64,000 bases of DNA. Source: Xanthomonas translucens pv. cerealis (GTDB lineage: Bacteria; Pseudomonadota; Gammaproteobacteria; Xanthomonadales; Xanthomonadaceae). The stretch lies in NCBI RefSeq assembly GCF_006838285.1, contig NZ_CP038228.1, forward strand, positions 3,658,001 to 3,722,000. Reading direction: 5' to 3'. This document shows positions 27,104 to 36,283 of this stretch, one piece after another. The notes beneath the pieces are model-generated. The model searched no databases. It was not told where the DNA came from and saw only the letters and a program-made list of their open reading frames with translations. A program made the translations under genes and the position numbers. Positions within the stretch are counted from its first letter, which is position 1. Each line of letters starts with the position of its first letter.

Positions 27104-28503
27104 CAGCGCGTCTCCTCGAGGTCGTCGTCGGCCGCCGAAAGCGGCCGCGCCGGGGTCTTGTCGCCATCCTGCAGGTGCGGCCCGGGCTCGTGCGGCAGCG
27201 GCCCCTTGCGCAGCATCTTCAGGATGTACCAGCCGCCGAAGCCGAATACGAAGGCATACGCCGCCACGTACACGCCCAGCGACACCCACACCATCGCCGG
27301 ACTGATCGCGCTGACCGCATCGCGGGTGCGCAGCAGGCCGTAGATCACGTACGGCTGGCGCCCGATCTCGGTGACGAACCAGCCGGCCAGCAAGGCCACG
27401 AACCCGGCCGGCAGCATCGCGTTCCAGGCCGCGTGCAGCCAGCGCCGCCGCAACAGCGTGCCGCGCCACCAGAACCACAGCGACACGAACGCCAGCAGCA
27501 GCATGGCCATGCCCAGCCCGACCATGATCCGGAACGCGTAGAACACCGGCATCACCGGCGGCCGCTCGTCGGCCGGCACCGAGGTCAGCGGCGCGATCTC
27601 GCCGTCCAGGGTGTGGGTCAGGATCAGGCTGCCCACGCGCGGAATCTTGACTTCGTAGTCGTTGCGCTCGGCCTGCTCGTTGGGCACCGCGAACAGCACC
27701 AGCGGCACGCCGGCACCGGGCGCCTCGCCATGCCAGTGCGCCTCCATCGCCGCCACCTTCATCGGCTGGTGCTCGAGCGTGTTCAGGCCATGCGCGTCGC
27801 CGGCGGCGATCTGCAGCGGCACCGCGATCGCGGCGAACGCCACCGCCAGCTTCAGCATCCGCCCCGCCACGTCCACATGCACGCCGCGCCGCAGGTAGCA
27901 GCCGCTGACCCCGCCGATCACGAAGCAGGTGGTGATGAACGCGGCCAGCACCATGTGCGTCAGCCGGTACGGGAACGACGGATTGAAGATCACTTCGCGC
28001 CAGTGCGCTGGCTGGAACACGCCATCGACGATGGCGTAGCCGGCCGGCGTGTGCAGCCAGCTGTTGGCCGACAGGATCCAGAAGGTGGAGATCAGCGTCC
28101 CCAGCGCGACCAGGCAGGTGGCCAGGAAATGCAGTTTCTCCGGCACCTTGCGCCAGCCGAACAGCATCACCCCCAGGAACGAGGCCTCCAGGAAGAACGC
28201 GGTCAGCACCTCGTAGCTGAGCAGCGGGCCGAGGATGTTGCCGGCGCGCTCGCTGAGCACCGACCAGTTGGTGCCGAACTGGAAACTCATCACGATGCCG
28301 CTGACCACGCCCATGCCGAACGACACCGCGAAGATCTTCAGCCAGAAGAAATACAGATCGCGCCACAGCGTGTCGCGGGTGCGCAGCCAGCGCCATTCCA
28401 GGAACGCCAGCCAGCTCGACAGGCCGATGGTGAAGGCCGGGAACAACACGTGGAAACTGATGACGAATCCGAACTGGATGCGCGAGAGCAGCACTGCGTC
28501 CAT
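27103..28503 (-). CDS. cydA: Cytochrome bd-type ubiquinol oxidase subunit I (short Q-loop type)
   Basis: A 466-residue CydA. The haem b595 ligand is His18 in ISFHVLFPAFTIG, and the EIGRQPYVIYGLLRT segment follows the quinol loop. The loop is much shorter than in E. coli CydA (522 residues), so this belongs to the cyanide-insensitive (CIO-like) subgroup. It should give respiration at low oxygen or under respiratory inhibitors. The 370-bp gap upstream, shared with the divergent S9 peptidase gene, carries a 70-bp tandem repeat 85 bp from this start. Confidence 0.94.
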   Translation of the reverse strand: MDAVLLSRIQFGFVISFHVLFPAFTIGLSSWLAFLEWRWLRTRDTLWRDLYFFWLKIFAVSFGMGVVSGIVMSFQFGTNWSVLSERAGNILGPLLSYEVLTAFFLEASFLGVMLFGWRKVPEKLHFLATCLVALGTLISTFWILSANSWLHTPAGYAIVDGVFQPAHWREVIFNPSFPYRLTHMVLAAFITTCFVIGGVSGCYLRRGVHVDVAGRMLKLAVAFAAIAVPLQIAAGDAHGLNTLEHQPMKVAAMEAHWHGEAPGAGVPLVLFAVPNEQAERNDYEVKIPRVGSLILTHTLDGEIAPLTSVPADERPPVMPVFYAFRIMVGLGMAMLLLAFVSLWFWWRGTLLRRRWLHAAWNAMLPAGFVALLAGWFVTEIGRQPYVIYGLLRTRDAVSAISPAMVWVSLGVYVAAYAFVFGFGGWYILKMLRKGPLPHEPGPHLQDGDKTPARPLSAADDDLEETR

Positions 28504-28875
28504 CGACGTCGCTCATGAAACCGAAACCGAGCGTCATTGTTAGCCCCTGGTCGTGAAATTGCGTGTGACGGGTTGTCGCAGGGGTAGCGGGGACCGGGGA
28601 CCGGGGACCGGGGACCGGGGACCGGGGACCGGGGACCGGGGACCGGGGACCGGGGACCGCAGGAGCGTGCCGGAGCAGGAAGCATGGTCAAGCGGCTCGA
28701 TGAAAGAGTGCCGATTTTCCTTGAACAAGAAACAGCCTCTCTCCTAAAGCAAAGCAAGAATGCAGCGCACTCGCGCACACCCCCGGGTCCCCGGTCCCGA
28801 CCCCATGACCAACGGCGCAGTCGCCGCCGCGCCGCGACTGCTACCCTCGCCGCTTCCCGTTCGTCCGGAATCCAG
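28504..28875 (+). other. Divergent promoter region of cydA and the S9 peptidase
   Basis: This 372-bp gap must contain the promoters of both flanking genes. Apart from the 7-bp repeat array and the GGGTCCCC-rich patch no gene or standard operator was recognised. Open frames through the array only encode repeats of GPRSPVP. Confidence 0.5.
28588..28657. repeat. Ten-copy 7-bp tandem repeat (CGGGGAC)n
   Basis: Ten perfect head-to-tail copies of CGGGGAC occupy 70 bp between cydA and the divergent peptidase gene. A related CCCCGGGTCCCCGGTCCC stretch lies at about 28782-28799. Seven-base units in a promoter region can change copy number by slipped-strand pairing. Confidence 0.95.
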
Positions 28876-31257
28876 ATGCGTCGCGTAACCCTGTGCGTTG
28901 TGTTGCTGTCCCTGTCCTGCCTGGCGCCGCTGGCCGTCGCGCAGGACGCCGCTGCCCCGTTGACGATCGAGCAGGCGATGGCCGATCCGGACTGGATCGG
29001 ACCGCCGGTCGAAGCGGCCTGGTGGGCCTGGGACGGACGCCAGGTGCAGTACCAGCTCAAGCGCGCCGGCAGCCCTGTGCGCGACACCTACCGCCAGGAC
29101 GTCGATGGCGCCGCCGCGCAGCGCGTCGAGGACACCCAGCGCAGCGCGCTGGATGCGGCCGATCCGGTCTACGACGCGACGCGCCAGCGCATGCTGTTCG
29201 TGCGCAACGGCGACGTGTTCCTGCGCGACCTGCGCAGCGGCGCGCTGACCCAGCTGACCCGCAGCAACGAGGCCGCAGCGCGCCCGCAGTTCGGCACCGA
29301 CGGCGGCGCGCTGTGGCGCGTCGGTAACGACTGGTACCGCTGGAGCGCCGGCGGCGGCACGCTGCAGGCCGCGGTGCTCAAGGCCGAGCGCGATCCCGAC
29401 GCCGCGCCCAAGCCCGACGCACTGCGCGAGCAGCAACTGCGTACCCTGGAAACCCTGGCCCGCGATCGCGCGCAGCGCGAGCTGGCGCGGCAGCAGGAGC
29501 AGGCCTGGCGCCGCGCCGACGCCAGCCGCGCGCCGGCGCCGGTGTACCTGGGCGAGGACGTGGCCATCGACGACAGTGCGCTGTCGCCGGACGGCCGCCA
29601 CCTGCTGGTGGTCACCCACGCCAAGGACGGCGACGAAGGCCGCGACGGCAAGATGCCCAGGTACGTGACCGAATCGGGCTACGAGGAATTCCAGGAAGCG
29701 CGCACCCGCGTCGGCCGCAATCCGCCGCTGGCGCAGACCCTGTGGCTGGTGGACGTGGTCTCCGGCAGCGCGCGCAAGCTCGACGTGGCGGGCCTGCCCG
29801 GCATCGACGCCGATCCGCTGGCGGCGCTGCGCAAGGCGGCCAAGCAGGAACCGCTGCAGGGGCCGCGCGCGATCCGCGTGGAGACCGACGGCGATGGCGC
29901 CGGTCCGGCGCTGCACTGGAGCGCCGACGGCCGCAATGCTGCGGTGATGCTGCGCGCGGTGGACAACAAGGACCGCTGGATCGCCAGCGTCGACCTGGAC
30001 AAGGCCACGTTGCAGAGCCGCCACCGTCTCAGCGACGCGGCCTGGATCAACTGGAGCTTCAACGACTTCGGCTGGCTGTCCGACAACCAGACGCTGTGGC
30101 TGCTGTCCGAGCAATCCGGCTATGCGCACCTGTACACCCAGCGCGGCAACGACACGCCGCGGCAACGCACCTCGGGCAAGTGGGAAGTCTCCGCGCCGGT
30201 CGCCACGGCCGACGGCCAGGGCTTCCTGTTCCTGTGCAACCGCAAATGGCCGGGCGACTACGAGGTCTGCAAGCTCGATCTGCGCGACGACCGCATCAGT
30301 GAGCTGACCGCGCTCGACGGCGTGGAAGACTTCGCGCTGTCGCCGGACGGCCAGCAGTTGCTGGTGCGCTATTCGGGCAGCTACCTGCCGCCGCAACTGG
30401 CGGTATTGCCGGTGACCGGCGGCAGCGCGCGCACCCTCACCGACACCCGCAGCGCGGCGTTCAAGGCGCGCGCCTGGATCCAGCCGCAGTACGTGCAGGT
30501 GCCATCCATGCACGGCGCCGGCGTGGTCTGGGGCAAGTACTACGGCCCGCAGCATCCCGAACCCGGCAAGCGCTACCCGATCGTGATGTTCGTGCACGGC
30601 GCCGGTTACCTGCAGAACGTCTCGGCGCGCTACACCCCGTACTTCCGCGAGCAGATGTTCCACAACCTGCTGGTGCAAAAGGGCTACGTGGTGCTCGACC
30701 TGGACTACCGCGCCAGCGCCGGCTACGGCCGCGACTGGCGCACCGCGATCTACCGCAACATGGGCCATCCGGAACTGGACGATTACCTGGACGGCCTGGA
30801 CTGGCTGGTCGCCGACAAGCAGGGCGACCGCGACCGCGCCGGCATCTACGGCGGCTCCTACGGCGGCTTCCTGACCTACATGGCGCTGTTCCGCAGCCCC
30901 GGCACCTTCAAGGCCGGCGCCGCGCTGCGCGCGGTCGGCGACTGGACCCAGTACAACCACGAGTACACCGCCAACATCCTCAACACCCCGGAGCTGGACC
31001 CGCAGGCCTACCGCGCCTCCTCGCCGATCGAATACGCCGCCGGCCTGCGCGACCACCTGCTGATCGCCCACGGCATGATCGACGACAACGTGTTCTTCCG
31101 CGATTCGGTGAGCATGAGCCAGAAGCTGATCGAGCTGCACAAGGACAACTGGGAGATCGCCCCGTACCCGCTGGAAAAGCATGGCTTCACCCGCGCCGAT
31201 TCGTGGCTGGACGAATACAAGCGGGTGCTGAAACTGTTCGAGCAGCAGTTGAGGTAA
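28876..31257 (+). CDS. S9 prolyl oligopeptidase / dipeptidyl peptidase IV-like
   Basis: A 793-residue exported peptidase. A signal peptide (MRRVTLCVVLLSLSCLAPLAVAQ) is followed by a beta-propeller (about residues 80-530) and a C-terminal alpha/beta-hydrolase domain. The catalytic residues are Ser661 in GGSYGG, Asp736 or Asp737 in GMIDDNVFF and His769 in EKHGFTRAD. DPP IV-like enzymes release N-terminal dipeptides after proline or alanine; the periplasm is the likely site. The ATG at 28876 is chosen because the signal peptide begins there, although the frame is open further upstream. Confidence 0.92.
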   Translation: MRRVTLCVVLLSLSCLAPLAVAQDAAAPLTIEQAMADPDWIGPPVEAAWWAWDGRQVQYQLKRAGSPVRDTYRQDVDGAAAQRVEDTQRSALDAADPVYDATRQRMLFVRNGDVFLRDLRSGALTQLTRSNEAAARPQFGTDGGALWRVGNDWYRWSAGGGTLQAAVLKAERDPDAAPKPDALREQQLRTLETLARDRAQRELARQQEQAWRRADASRAPAPVYLGEDVAIDDSALSPDGRHLLVVTHAKDGDEGRDGKMPRYVTESGYEEFQEARTRVGRNPPLAQTLWLVDVVSGSARKLDVAGLPGIDADPLAALRKAAKQEPLQGPRAIRVETDGDGAGPALHWSADGRNAAVMLRAVDNKDRWIASVDLDKATLQSRHRLSDAAWINWSFNDFGWLSDNQTLWLLSEQSGYAHLYTQRGNDTPRQRTSGKWEVSAPVATADGQGFLFLCNRKWPGDYEVCKLDLRDDRISELTALDGVEDFALSPDGQQLLVRYSGSYLPPQLAVLPVTGGSARTLTDTRSAAFKARAWIQPQYVQVPSMHGAGVVWGKYYGPQHPEPGKRYPIVMFVHGAGYLQNVSARYTPYFREQMFHNLLVQKGYVVLDLDYRASAGYGRDWRTAIYRNMGHPELDDYLDGLDWLVADKQGDRDRAGIYGGSYGGFLTYMALFRSPGTFKAGAALRAVGDWTQYNHEYTANILNTPELDPQAYRASSPIEYAAGLRDHLLIAHGMIDDNVFFRDSVSMSQKLIELHKDNWEIAPYPLEKHGFTRADSWLDEYKRVLKLFEQQLR

Positions 31258-31277
31258 GGCCCTGCCTGTGGCAAGCG

Positions 31278-31297
31278 GTCGCGGCTGAAGCCGCGAC
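31278..31297. repeat. REP-like palindrome
   Basis: A single 20-bp near-palindrome, GTCGCGGCTGAAGCCGCGAC, lies 20 bp after the S9 peptidase stop. It has the same core as the other REP elements of this window. Confidence 0.7.
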
Positions 31298-31415
31298 GAG
31301 CGACACGCCGGCTTCCCGATAGGGACGCAGCTCGCTTGCGCCGGCAGCGACCCGCCCTATCCTTGCCGAACGCTTCGCGACGCCCCCGCTGCGCCACTCC
31401 ACCGAAGGACCGCCG

Positions 31416-31979
31416 ATGCTGCCACCGCCCCTGCCCGCCGCGCGCAACCCGATCATCGACACGATGGCGCAGATCTCGCTGGTGGTCGGCGTGGTCTGGC
31501 TGCTGTACGCGCTGGGCCAATTGGCGGTGCTGGCGCTGCTGCCCGATGGCGCGCTGCAAGCAGTGGTGCTGCGCATTGGCATGCCCCTGCCGGCGCTGCT
31601 GCAATGGTGCCTGGACCACATGTTGGCCCTGTCGCTGCTGTCGGCACTGTTGGCGCTGCTGTTCAGCGCCGCCGCCTGGGGACTGCTGCAACGGCGCGAA
31701 TGGGCGCGGCTGGGCTTCGTGGCCTTCCTGGTCGTCACCGCCCTGGCCAACTTCGCCAGCCTGCCGCTGCTGTGGCAATTCTTCGGTGCGATGCAGCAGA
31801 TGCCGCCCGAGGCAATGCGGCATAGCGCCGACGGCACGCAGTTGCTTGATCAGCTGCAGGCCGGGCGCATGATCAGCATGGCCACCGCCACGGTAACCTC
31901 CCTGGTCTTCGCCGTGCTGCATGGCTGGATCGTCTACCAGTTGTACCGGCCAACGATCCGCGCCGAATTCCGCCGCTGA
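31416..31979 (+). CDS. Four-helix membrane protein, unknown function
   Basis: A 187-residue protein with hydrophobic segments at about residues 17-45, 68-92, 96-120 and 150-175. The loop between the third and fourth is polar (MQQMPPEAMRHSADGTQ) and the C-terminus is basic. No family is recognised. It stands alone downstream of the S9 peptidase with its own leader. Confidence 0.7.
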   Translation: MLPPPLPAARNPIIDTMAQISLVVGVVWLLYALGQLAVLALLPDGALQAVVLRIGMPLPALLQWCLDHMLALSLLSALLALLFSAAAWGLLQRREWARLGFVAFLVVTALANFASLPLLWQFFGAMQQMPPEAMRHSADGTQLLDQLQAGRMISMATATVTSLVFAVLHGWIVYQLYRPTIRAEFRR

Positions 31980-32474
31980 GCGCACGTCACCGCCACTGCA
32001 GGCAGCATCGAGTCCGCGGTGATGCTGCAACGGATTTGCGCCTGATCGCGGGCAATCGGCTGCGTTCGACGGCGGCATGAGTCCTCTCTGGCCGATCCCA
32101 CGCGGCTCGGCGCAGCCAGGCCACCTGCATGGCGCATCTTCCTGCAGATTGCGTGCGCTCCTGGCGACCAGCCCCGATTGGCCAAAACGCCGTGTCGATA
32201 CGCCACGGCGAGCGCGCGCAGCAGCCGCTGGCGCATGCGGCGCCGTCGTAATAACGAGACAAGTCCGACTACGCGAGCTATGTGTGACTTATAGCGCCCC
32301 GCTGGCGCCGCGCCGCGTGCAAAGTAACGGCTCCATTGAAAACGTGCCGCGCTCCCCTCGCCCGCTGGCGCTTCGTCCACTCGAAGAGTTTTGGCAGCCG
32401 CAAGCCTTCGCCACGCGGCAAGGGGCAATCTTGCGTGCGGTCTTCATGACCGTTCTCCTTCCGTAAAGGCGTGC
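31980..32474 (+). other. 495-bp intergenic region, no gene supported
   Basis: Frames on both strands are open for up to 165 codons but look like shadows of GC-rich DNA: arginine- and alanine-rich, without domain signatures. GC content drops near 32240-32340, where a promoter for the monooxygenase gene may lie. Confidence 0.4.
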
Positions 32475-33449
32475 ATGATCAAGTCATGGATTTTCGAACA
32501 ACTGAACATCTCTTCCGACGAGAACCCCCTGCATTTCGATGCCTCGTTATGCAGCGACGAATACGCATGGCGCAGCGAGACGTGGACACAGGCCGAATCG
32601 CAAGGCTTCCACGGCATCTTCTTCAGCGAACACCACTTCAGCGGCGCGCGCGCCTGCCCTGCGCCGGGACTGCTGGCGGCCAGCGTCGCGGCGCGCACCC
32701 GTCGCCTGCGCATCGGCGTGCTGGGCTGGGTATTGCCGATGTGGCACCCATGGCGTTTGCTCGAGGAAATCGGCGTCCTCGACCAACTCAGCCAGGGCCG
32801 TTTGGAGATCGGAGTGGCCCGCGGCTCCAATCCGCGCGAGGCAGTTGCGGTCGGCATCGGCGAGGACGATATCGCGCCGATGTACCGCGAAGCCCTGGAT
32901 ATCATCGAGCAAGCGCTGCACAGCCCGGGCCTGTCGCATCGGGGGCGGTACTGGTCGTTCGACAACCTGCTCATCGTGCCACGCCCGCTGCAACAGCCGG
33001 CTCCCCCCATCTGGGCCACGGTGCGCAGCCCTGACGCGGCGGCGGAGGCGGCCCGCCGCGGCCACAAGGTCTGCACCGGCTTCCTGCCCACCGCGCAGAT
33101 CGTACAGCTGTTCGATGCCTACCGGCAGGCGGCGCAACGGGCCGGGCGAGCGGAAAGCCCCGAGCAGCTGGCGATCCGCCGCTGCATCTTCGTCGCCGAC
33201 AGCCGCGCACATGCCCTGGCGCACGCGAAGGCCGCACAGGCGCAGATGCCGTCGATCCTGGACGAGGACATCATCTCCGGCAGCCCAGGCGACGTCGGCG
33301 AGCAGATCATGGCCCAGCTGTATGCCACCGGTGCCGGCAACATCGTCGGCTTCTTCGCCGGCCATCGCCAAGACCGCGACGCGGTACAGACCTCCTACCG
33401 CCTGTTCGGAGAACAGGTGATACCGGCACTGAACGCCGCCCCTGCCTGA
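32475..33449 (+). CDS. Luciferase-like (LLM class) flavin-dependent monooxygenase
   Basis: A 324-residue bacterial luciferase-family protein. Typical features are FFSEHHFSG after the first strands, VLDQLSQGRLEIGVARGSNP and the REALDIIEQAL helix. The fold is a TIM barrel binding reduced FMN supplied by a separate reductase. The substrate is unknown. The adjacent remnant of a histidinol-phosphate-type aminotransferase suggests it once belonged to a small biosynthetic cassette. The ATG at 32475 is preferred over the longer frame from 32391. Confidence 0.85.
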   Translation: MIKSWIFEQLNISSDENPLHFDASLCSDEYAWRSETWTQAESQGFHGIFFSEHHFSGARACPAPGLLAASVAARTRRLRIGVLGWVLPMWHPWRLLEEIGVLDQLSQGRLEIGVARGSNPREAVAVGIGEDDIAPMYREALDIIEQALHSPGLSHRGRYWSFDNLLIVPRPLQQPAPPIWATVRSPDAAAEAARRGHKVCTGFLPTAQIVQLFDAYRQAAQRAGRAESPEQLAIRRCIFVADSRAHALAHAKAAQAQMPSILDEDIISGSPGDVGEQIMAQLYATGAGNIVGFFAGHRQDRDAVQTSYRLFGEQVIPALNAAPA

Positions 33450-33483
33450 CCGCCAAGCGCCTCCTTAACAGGATTGCCCCACG

Positions 33484-33803
33484 GTGTCGCCCACCGGCCC
33501 CTTGGTCGACGACAACGGCGGCTTCGCCGCAGGCGAGCAGCTGCTGCGCCTGCAGCTGAACGAATCGTCCTACGGTCCGCCCCCGGCATCACCACACTGT
33601 TGCAACAGGAACTGGAAGCCCATTCCGGGCGCTATCCGAAAAGCAACTGCGCCGCGCCATGGCGCGAGCTTGGTCGTGGACGAAGCCTCCGTGGACGACG
33701 TGGAGGACGCGTGCGCGCCGGCCGGCGCCCGGTGCTGCTGGACACGTTCTCCAAGGCATTAGGCATGGCCGCGCTGCGCGCATGCCGCGGTGCGGCAGCG
33801 TGA
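33484..33803 (+). pseudogene. Decayed histidinol-phosphate-type aminotransferase
   Basis: Pieces of a HisC-like class I/II aminotransferase lie in two frames. LRLQLNESSYGPPP (33550 region) is the usual N-terminal substrate motif and continues after a shift as GITTLLQQELEAHSGRYPKSN. It is followed by LVVDEASVDD (compare VVDEAYVDF) and, shifted again, VLLDTFSKALGMAALRACRG, which contains the pyridoxal phosphate lysine segment TFSKA. About 100 residues between these blocks and the C-terminal third are missing, so the gene is dead. Confidence 0.75.
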
Positions 33804-33882
33804 TGGTCGCGTCCGGCGCGGCCGCCCATGCACAGCATCACGGCGTGCAGACGCCACGGTGGCGACCGCTTAGAATGCGCCC

Positions 33883-34782
33883 ATGCACGATTTCGACAGA
33901 GTCCGCGACTATCTCACCGGATTGCAGGACCGCATCTGCGCCGCCATCGAGGCCGCCGACGGCCGCGCCCGTTTCGCCGAAGACCTGTGGCAACGGGCGG
34001 AGGGCGGCGGCGGACGCACCCGCATCTTGCGCGACGGCGCGCTGTTCGAGCAGGCCGGGATCGGCTTCTCCGACGTGTCCGGCACGCGCCTGCCGCCTTC
34101 GGCCAGCGCCAACCGCCCGGAACTGGCCGGCGCCTCGTGGCGCGCCACCGGCGTGTCGCTGGTGTTCCACCCGCACAGCCCCTACCTGCCCACCACCCAC
34201 ACCAACGTGCGCTTCTTCCACGCCGAGCGCGACGGCCAGACCGTGGCCTGGTGGTTCGGCGGCGGTTTCGACCTGACCCCGTACTACCCGTTCGACGAGG
34301 ACGTGCGCCACTGGCACCGCACCGCGCAGGCGCTGTGCGCGCCGTTCGGCGAGGACCGCTATGCCGCGCACAAGCGCTGGTGCGACGAGTACTTCTTCCT
34401 CAAGCACCGCAACGAGACCCGCGGCGTGGGTGGGTTGTTCTTCGACGACCTGCATGCCGACTTCGAGCGCGACTTCGCCTACCAGCGCGCGGTCGGCGAC
34501 GGTTTCCTGGACGCCTATCTGCCGATCGTCGAGCGCCGCCGCACGCTGCCGTGGGGCGAGCGCGAACGCGAGTTCCAGTTGTACCGGCGCGGACGCTACG
34601 TCGAGTTCAACCTGGTCTACGACCGCGGCACCCTGTTCGGCCTGCAGAGCGGCGGCCGCAGCGAGAGCATCCTGATGAGCCTGCCGCCGCGGGTGCGCTG
34701 GGAATACGGCTTCCAGCCCGAGCCCGGCAGTGCCGAGGCACGCCTGGCCGACTACTTGGTACCACGCGACTGGCTGGCATGA
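33883..34782 (+). CDS. hemF: Aerobic coproporphyrinogen III oxidase
   Basis: A 299-residue HemF. It converts coproporphyrinogen III to protoporphyrinogen IX with oxygen. Signatures are [72 protein letters not shown] and the C-terminal [33 protein letters not shown]. The gene overlaps the next one by ATGA. A TTAGAAT box 15 bases before the ATG may be part of its promoter. Confidence 0.96.
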   Translation: MHDFDRVRDYLTGLQDRICAAIEAADGRARFAEDLWQRAEGGGGRTRILRDGALFEQAGIGFSDVSGTRLPPSASANRPELAGASWRATGVSLVFHPHSPYLPTTHTNVRFFHAERDGQTVAWWFGGGFDLTPYYPFDEDVRHWHRTAQALCAPFGEDRYAAHKRWCDEYFFLKHRNETRGVGGLFFDDLHADFERDFAYQRAVGDGFLDAYLPIVERRRTLPWGEREREFQLYRRGRYVEFNLVYDRGTLFGLQSGGRSESILMSLPPRVRWEYGFQPEPGSAEARLADYLVPRDWLA

Positions 34783-35054
34783 GCGCGCTGTTGCCGTCGC
34801 GCGTATTGGGGCGCGAGGACAAGGCACGCATCGCCGAGCAGCTGCAACGCTATCTGCGCGAGGAGCTGCAGCAGGAGATCGGCGGCTTCGAGGCGCAATT
34901 CCTGCTCGATTTCGTCGCCGAGCGCATCGGCGCGCATTTCTATAACCGCGGCTTGCAGGACGCGCGTACCCAGCTGGTCACCCAGCTGGACGCGCTCGAC
35001 GACGCGCTCTACCAGCTCGAACAGCCGACCGAGCCGCGCCGCGAATCGCGATGA
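34779..35054 (+). CDS. DUF2164 family protein
   Basis: A 91-residue acidic, helical protein with the DUF2164 features [45 protein letters not shown]. The function of the family is unknown. ATGA overlap with hemF indicates coupled expression. Confidence 0.82.
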   Translation: MSALLPSRVLGREDKARIAEQLQRYLREELQQEIGGFEAQFLLDFVAERIGAHFYNRGLQDARTQLVTQLDALDDALYQLEQPTEPRRESR

Positions 35055-35068
35055 CGCCACTTCCTGTG

Positions 35069-35131
35069 GAGCGGCTTCAGCCGCGACCGGGCGTTACCGG
35101 AAAAGCCCGGTCGCGGCTGAGCCGCTCGCGG
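35069..35131. repeat. Inverted pair of REP-like palindromes
   Basis: GAGCGGCTTCAGCCGCGACC and its inverse copy GGTCGCGGCTGAGCCGCTC flank a short spacer between two converging genes, giving a long hairpin that may act as a transcript end on either strand. Confidence 0.75.
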
Positions 35132-35164
35132 CCAATCGCCTGGGCGCTGCCGAAAGCCCTGCGC

Positions 35165-35644
35165 TCAGCCGTCCTTGTTGGTCAGGATGGTGATGTGGCC
35201 ATTGGTCTCCAGCAGCGCCAGGCGCACGTTGTCCAGGCCCAGGCAGCCCTGCTGGCGCATCGCCGCCTCGAAGTCGGCGTTGCTGACCAGTTCGCGGCGC
35301 AGCACCTGGCGGAACACGTGGCCGTCGCGCGCCAGCACTACCGGCTCGCCTTCGATGAAGCGTTCGGCGCGATCGCTGCGCGAGGTGATCAGGCCGACGC
35401 CGAAGTTCAGTGCGATCAGCGTGGCCGCCAGCAACAGGCCGCCACCGAGCGAGGTGTCCTGGCCCAACAAGGCGTTCTGCACCGCATTGCCGAGCAGCAC
35501 GATCAGCAGCATGTCGAACGGGGTCAATTGCCCCATCGCACGCTTGCCCGACACCCGCACCATGGTCAGCACCGCCATATACACCACCACCGCGCGGAAA
35601 ATGAATTCCCACCACGGCATCGACAGATGGAAAAGATCGGGCAT
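35165..35644 (-). CDS. DUF421 (YetF-like) membrane protein
   Basis: A 159-residue protein with two or three N-terminal helices (FIFRAVVVYMAVLTMVRVSGKR, FDMLLIVLLGNAVQNALL, GGGLLLAATLIALNFGVGLI) and a cytoplasmic domain containing EGEPVVLARDGHVFRQVLRRELVSNADFEAAMRQQG. This is the DUF421/YetF layout; the function is unknown. The ATG at 35644 is preferred because the longer frame adds 76 residues read through the sRNA region. Confidence 0.82.
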   Translation of the reverse strand: MPDLFHLSMPWWEFIFRAVVVYMAVLTMVRVSGKRAMGQLTPFDMLLIVLLGNAVQNALLGQDTSLGGGLLLAATLIALNFGVGLITSRSDRAERFIEGEPVVLARDGHVFRQVLRRELVSNADFEAAMRQQGCLGLDNVRLALLETNGHITILTNKDG

Positions 35645-35724
35645 CGCACGGCTCGCAGGGTTGGGTGGAGCGGCGACCTTACGCCGCTGGCGATGGCAGT
35701 GCACTGGATTTTCCAGGGTCCAAT

Positions 35725-35850
35725 AAAAAAGCCCCGCGGACCAGGGGGAGGTCGGCGGGGCCAGGGAACGGAGACTTGGGGAGGAGTCGCCGTTCCTGGA
35801 TCTGCTCCAGGGGATGGGAGGAGATCCGCGACAGGTATTGCGCCTGTCGA
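35725..35850 (-). ncRNA. sX13-like small RNA
   Basis: A roughly 120-nt RNA gene on the minus strand. Reading 5' to 3' it folds into four hairpins: CGACAGG/CCTGTCG (35849-35829), GGATCT/AGATCC with an inner CTCC/GGAG stem (35827-35798), GGAACGG/CCGTTCC with inner GACT/AGTC (35796-35765), and the terminator GCCCCGC/GCGGGGC (35761-35731) followed by six T residues. Three loops expose CCCC or CCCCC. A TATATC box at 35858-35853 is a fitting -10 element. sX13 of Xanthomonas, an Hfq-independent virulence regulator with C-rich loops, is, as I recall, encoded downstream of polA; structure, size and location agree. Confidence 0.8.
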
Positions 35851-36283
35851 GGGATATAAAAACACTTTGCACCTTGCTAGTTCGTGAAGATTTCAGTTAA
35901 AAATTCATCGAATTAAGGACCGATTCATTCGTGAAATCCAGCGCAACGCAGGGTTCCAGAAACAATTGATTTTTATAGGATCTGGATCCATGCACGGGAA
36001 CGCGGCGACCGATCGTTTGTAATGCCGATTGGATCGCGAACCGGTGCGTTGTTAGGCCTTGTCGCGTCGATGCTGCAGCATCGATGCGGTCCCGCTCCGC
36101 AGTCGCGCGACGACGGCGATCCAGGCGCAAATGCCTCCGCGCGAATACCTGCCTTCGCCGCGAGCGATTCTTCTGCCAGAGCATGCATCGCGGCGCATAA
36201 AGACGTTCAGGCCCACCGCCCGGCGCCCCAGCCGCGCAGCACCCATCCCGTTAGCAGTAACTGTCCCGAATCCCCGGTAAAGA
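35851..36283 (-). other. Region between the sRNA and polA
   Basis: The part next to the sRNA (35851-36000) is AT-rich and contains its promoter. The rest holds no supportable gene; the open frames lack protein character. Confidence 0.5.

Noticed and set aside
28588..28657. The 7-bp tandem array as a CRISPR
   Set aside because: The units are only 7 bp and directly adjacent, with no spacers.
32077..32466. A 129-codon plus-strand frame before the monooxygenase gene
   Set aside because: No domain match or Shine-Dalgarno; its composition is that of random GC-rich sequence.
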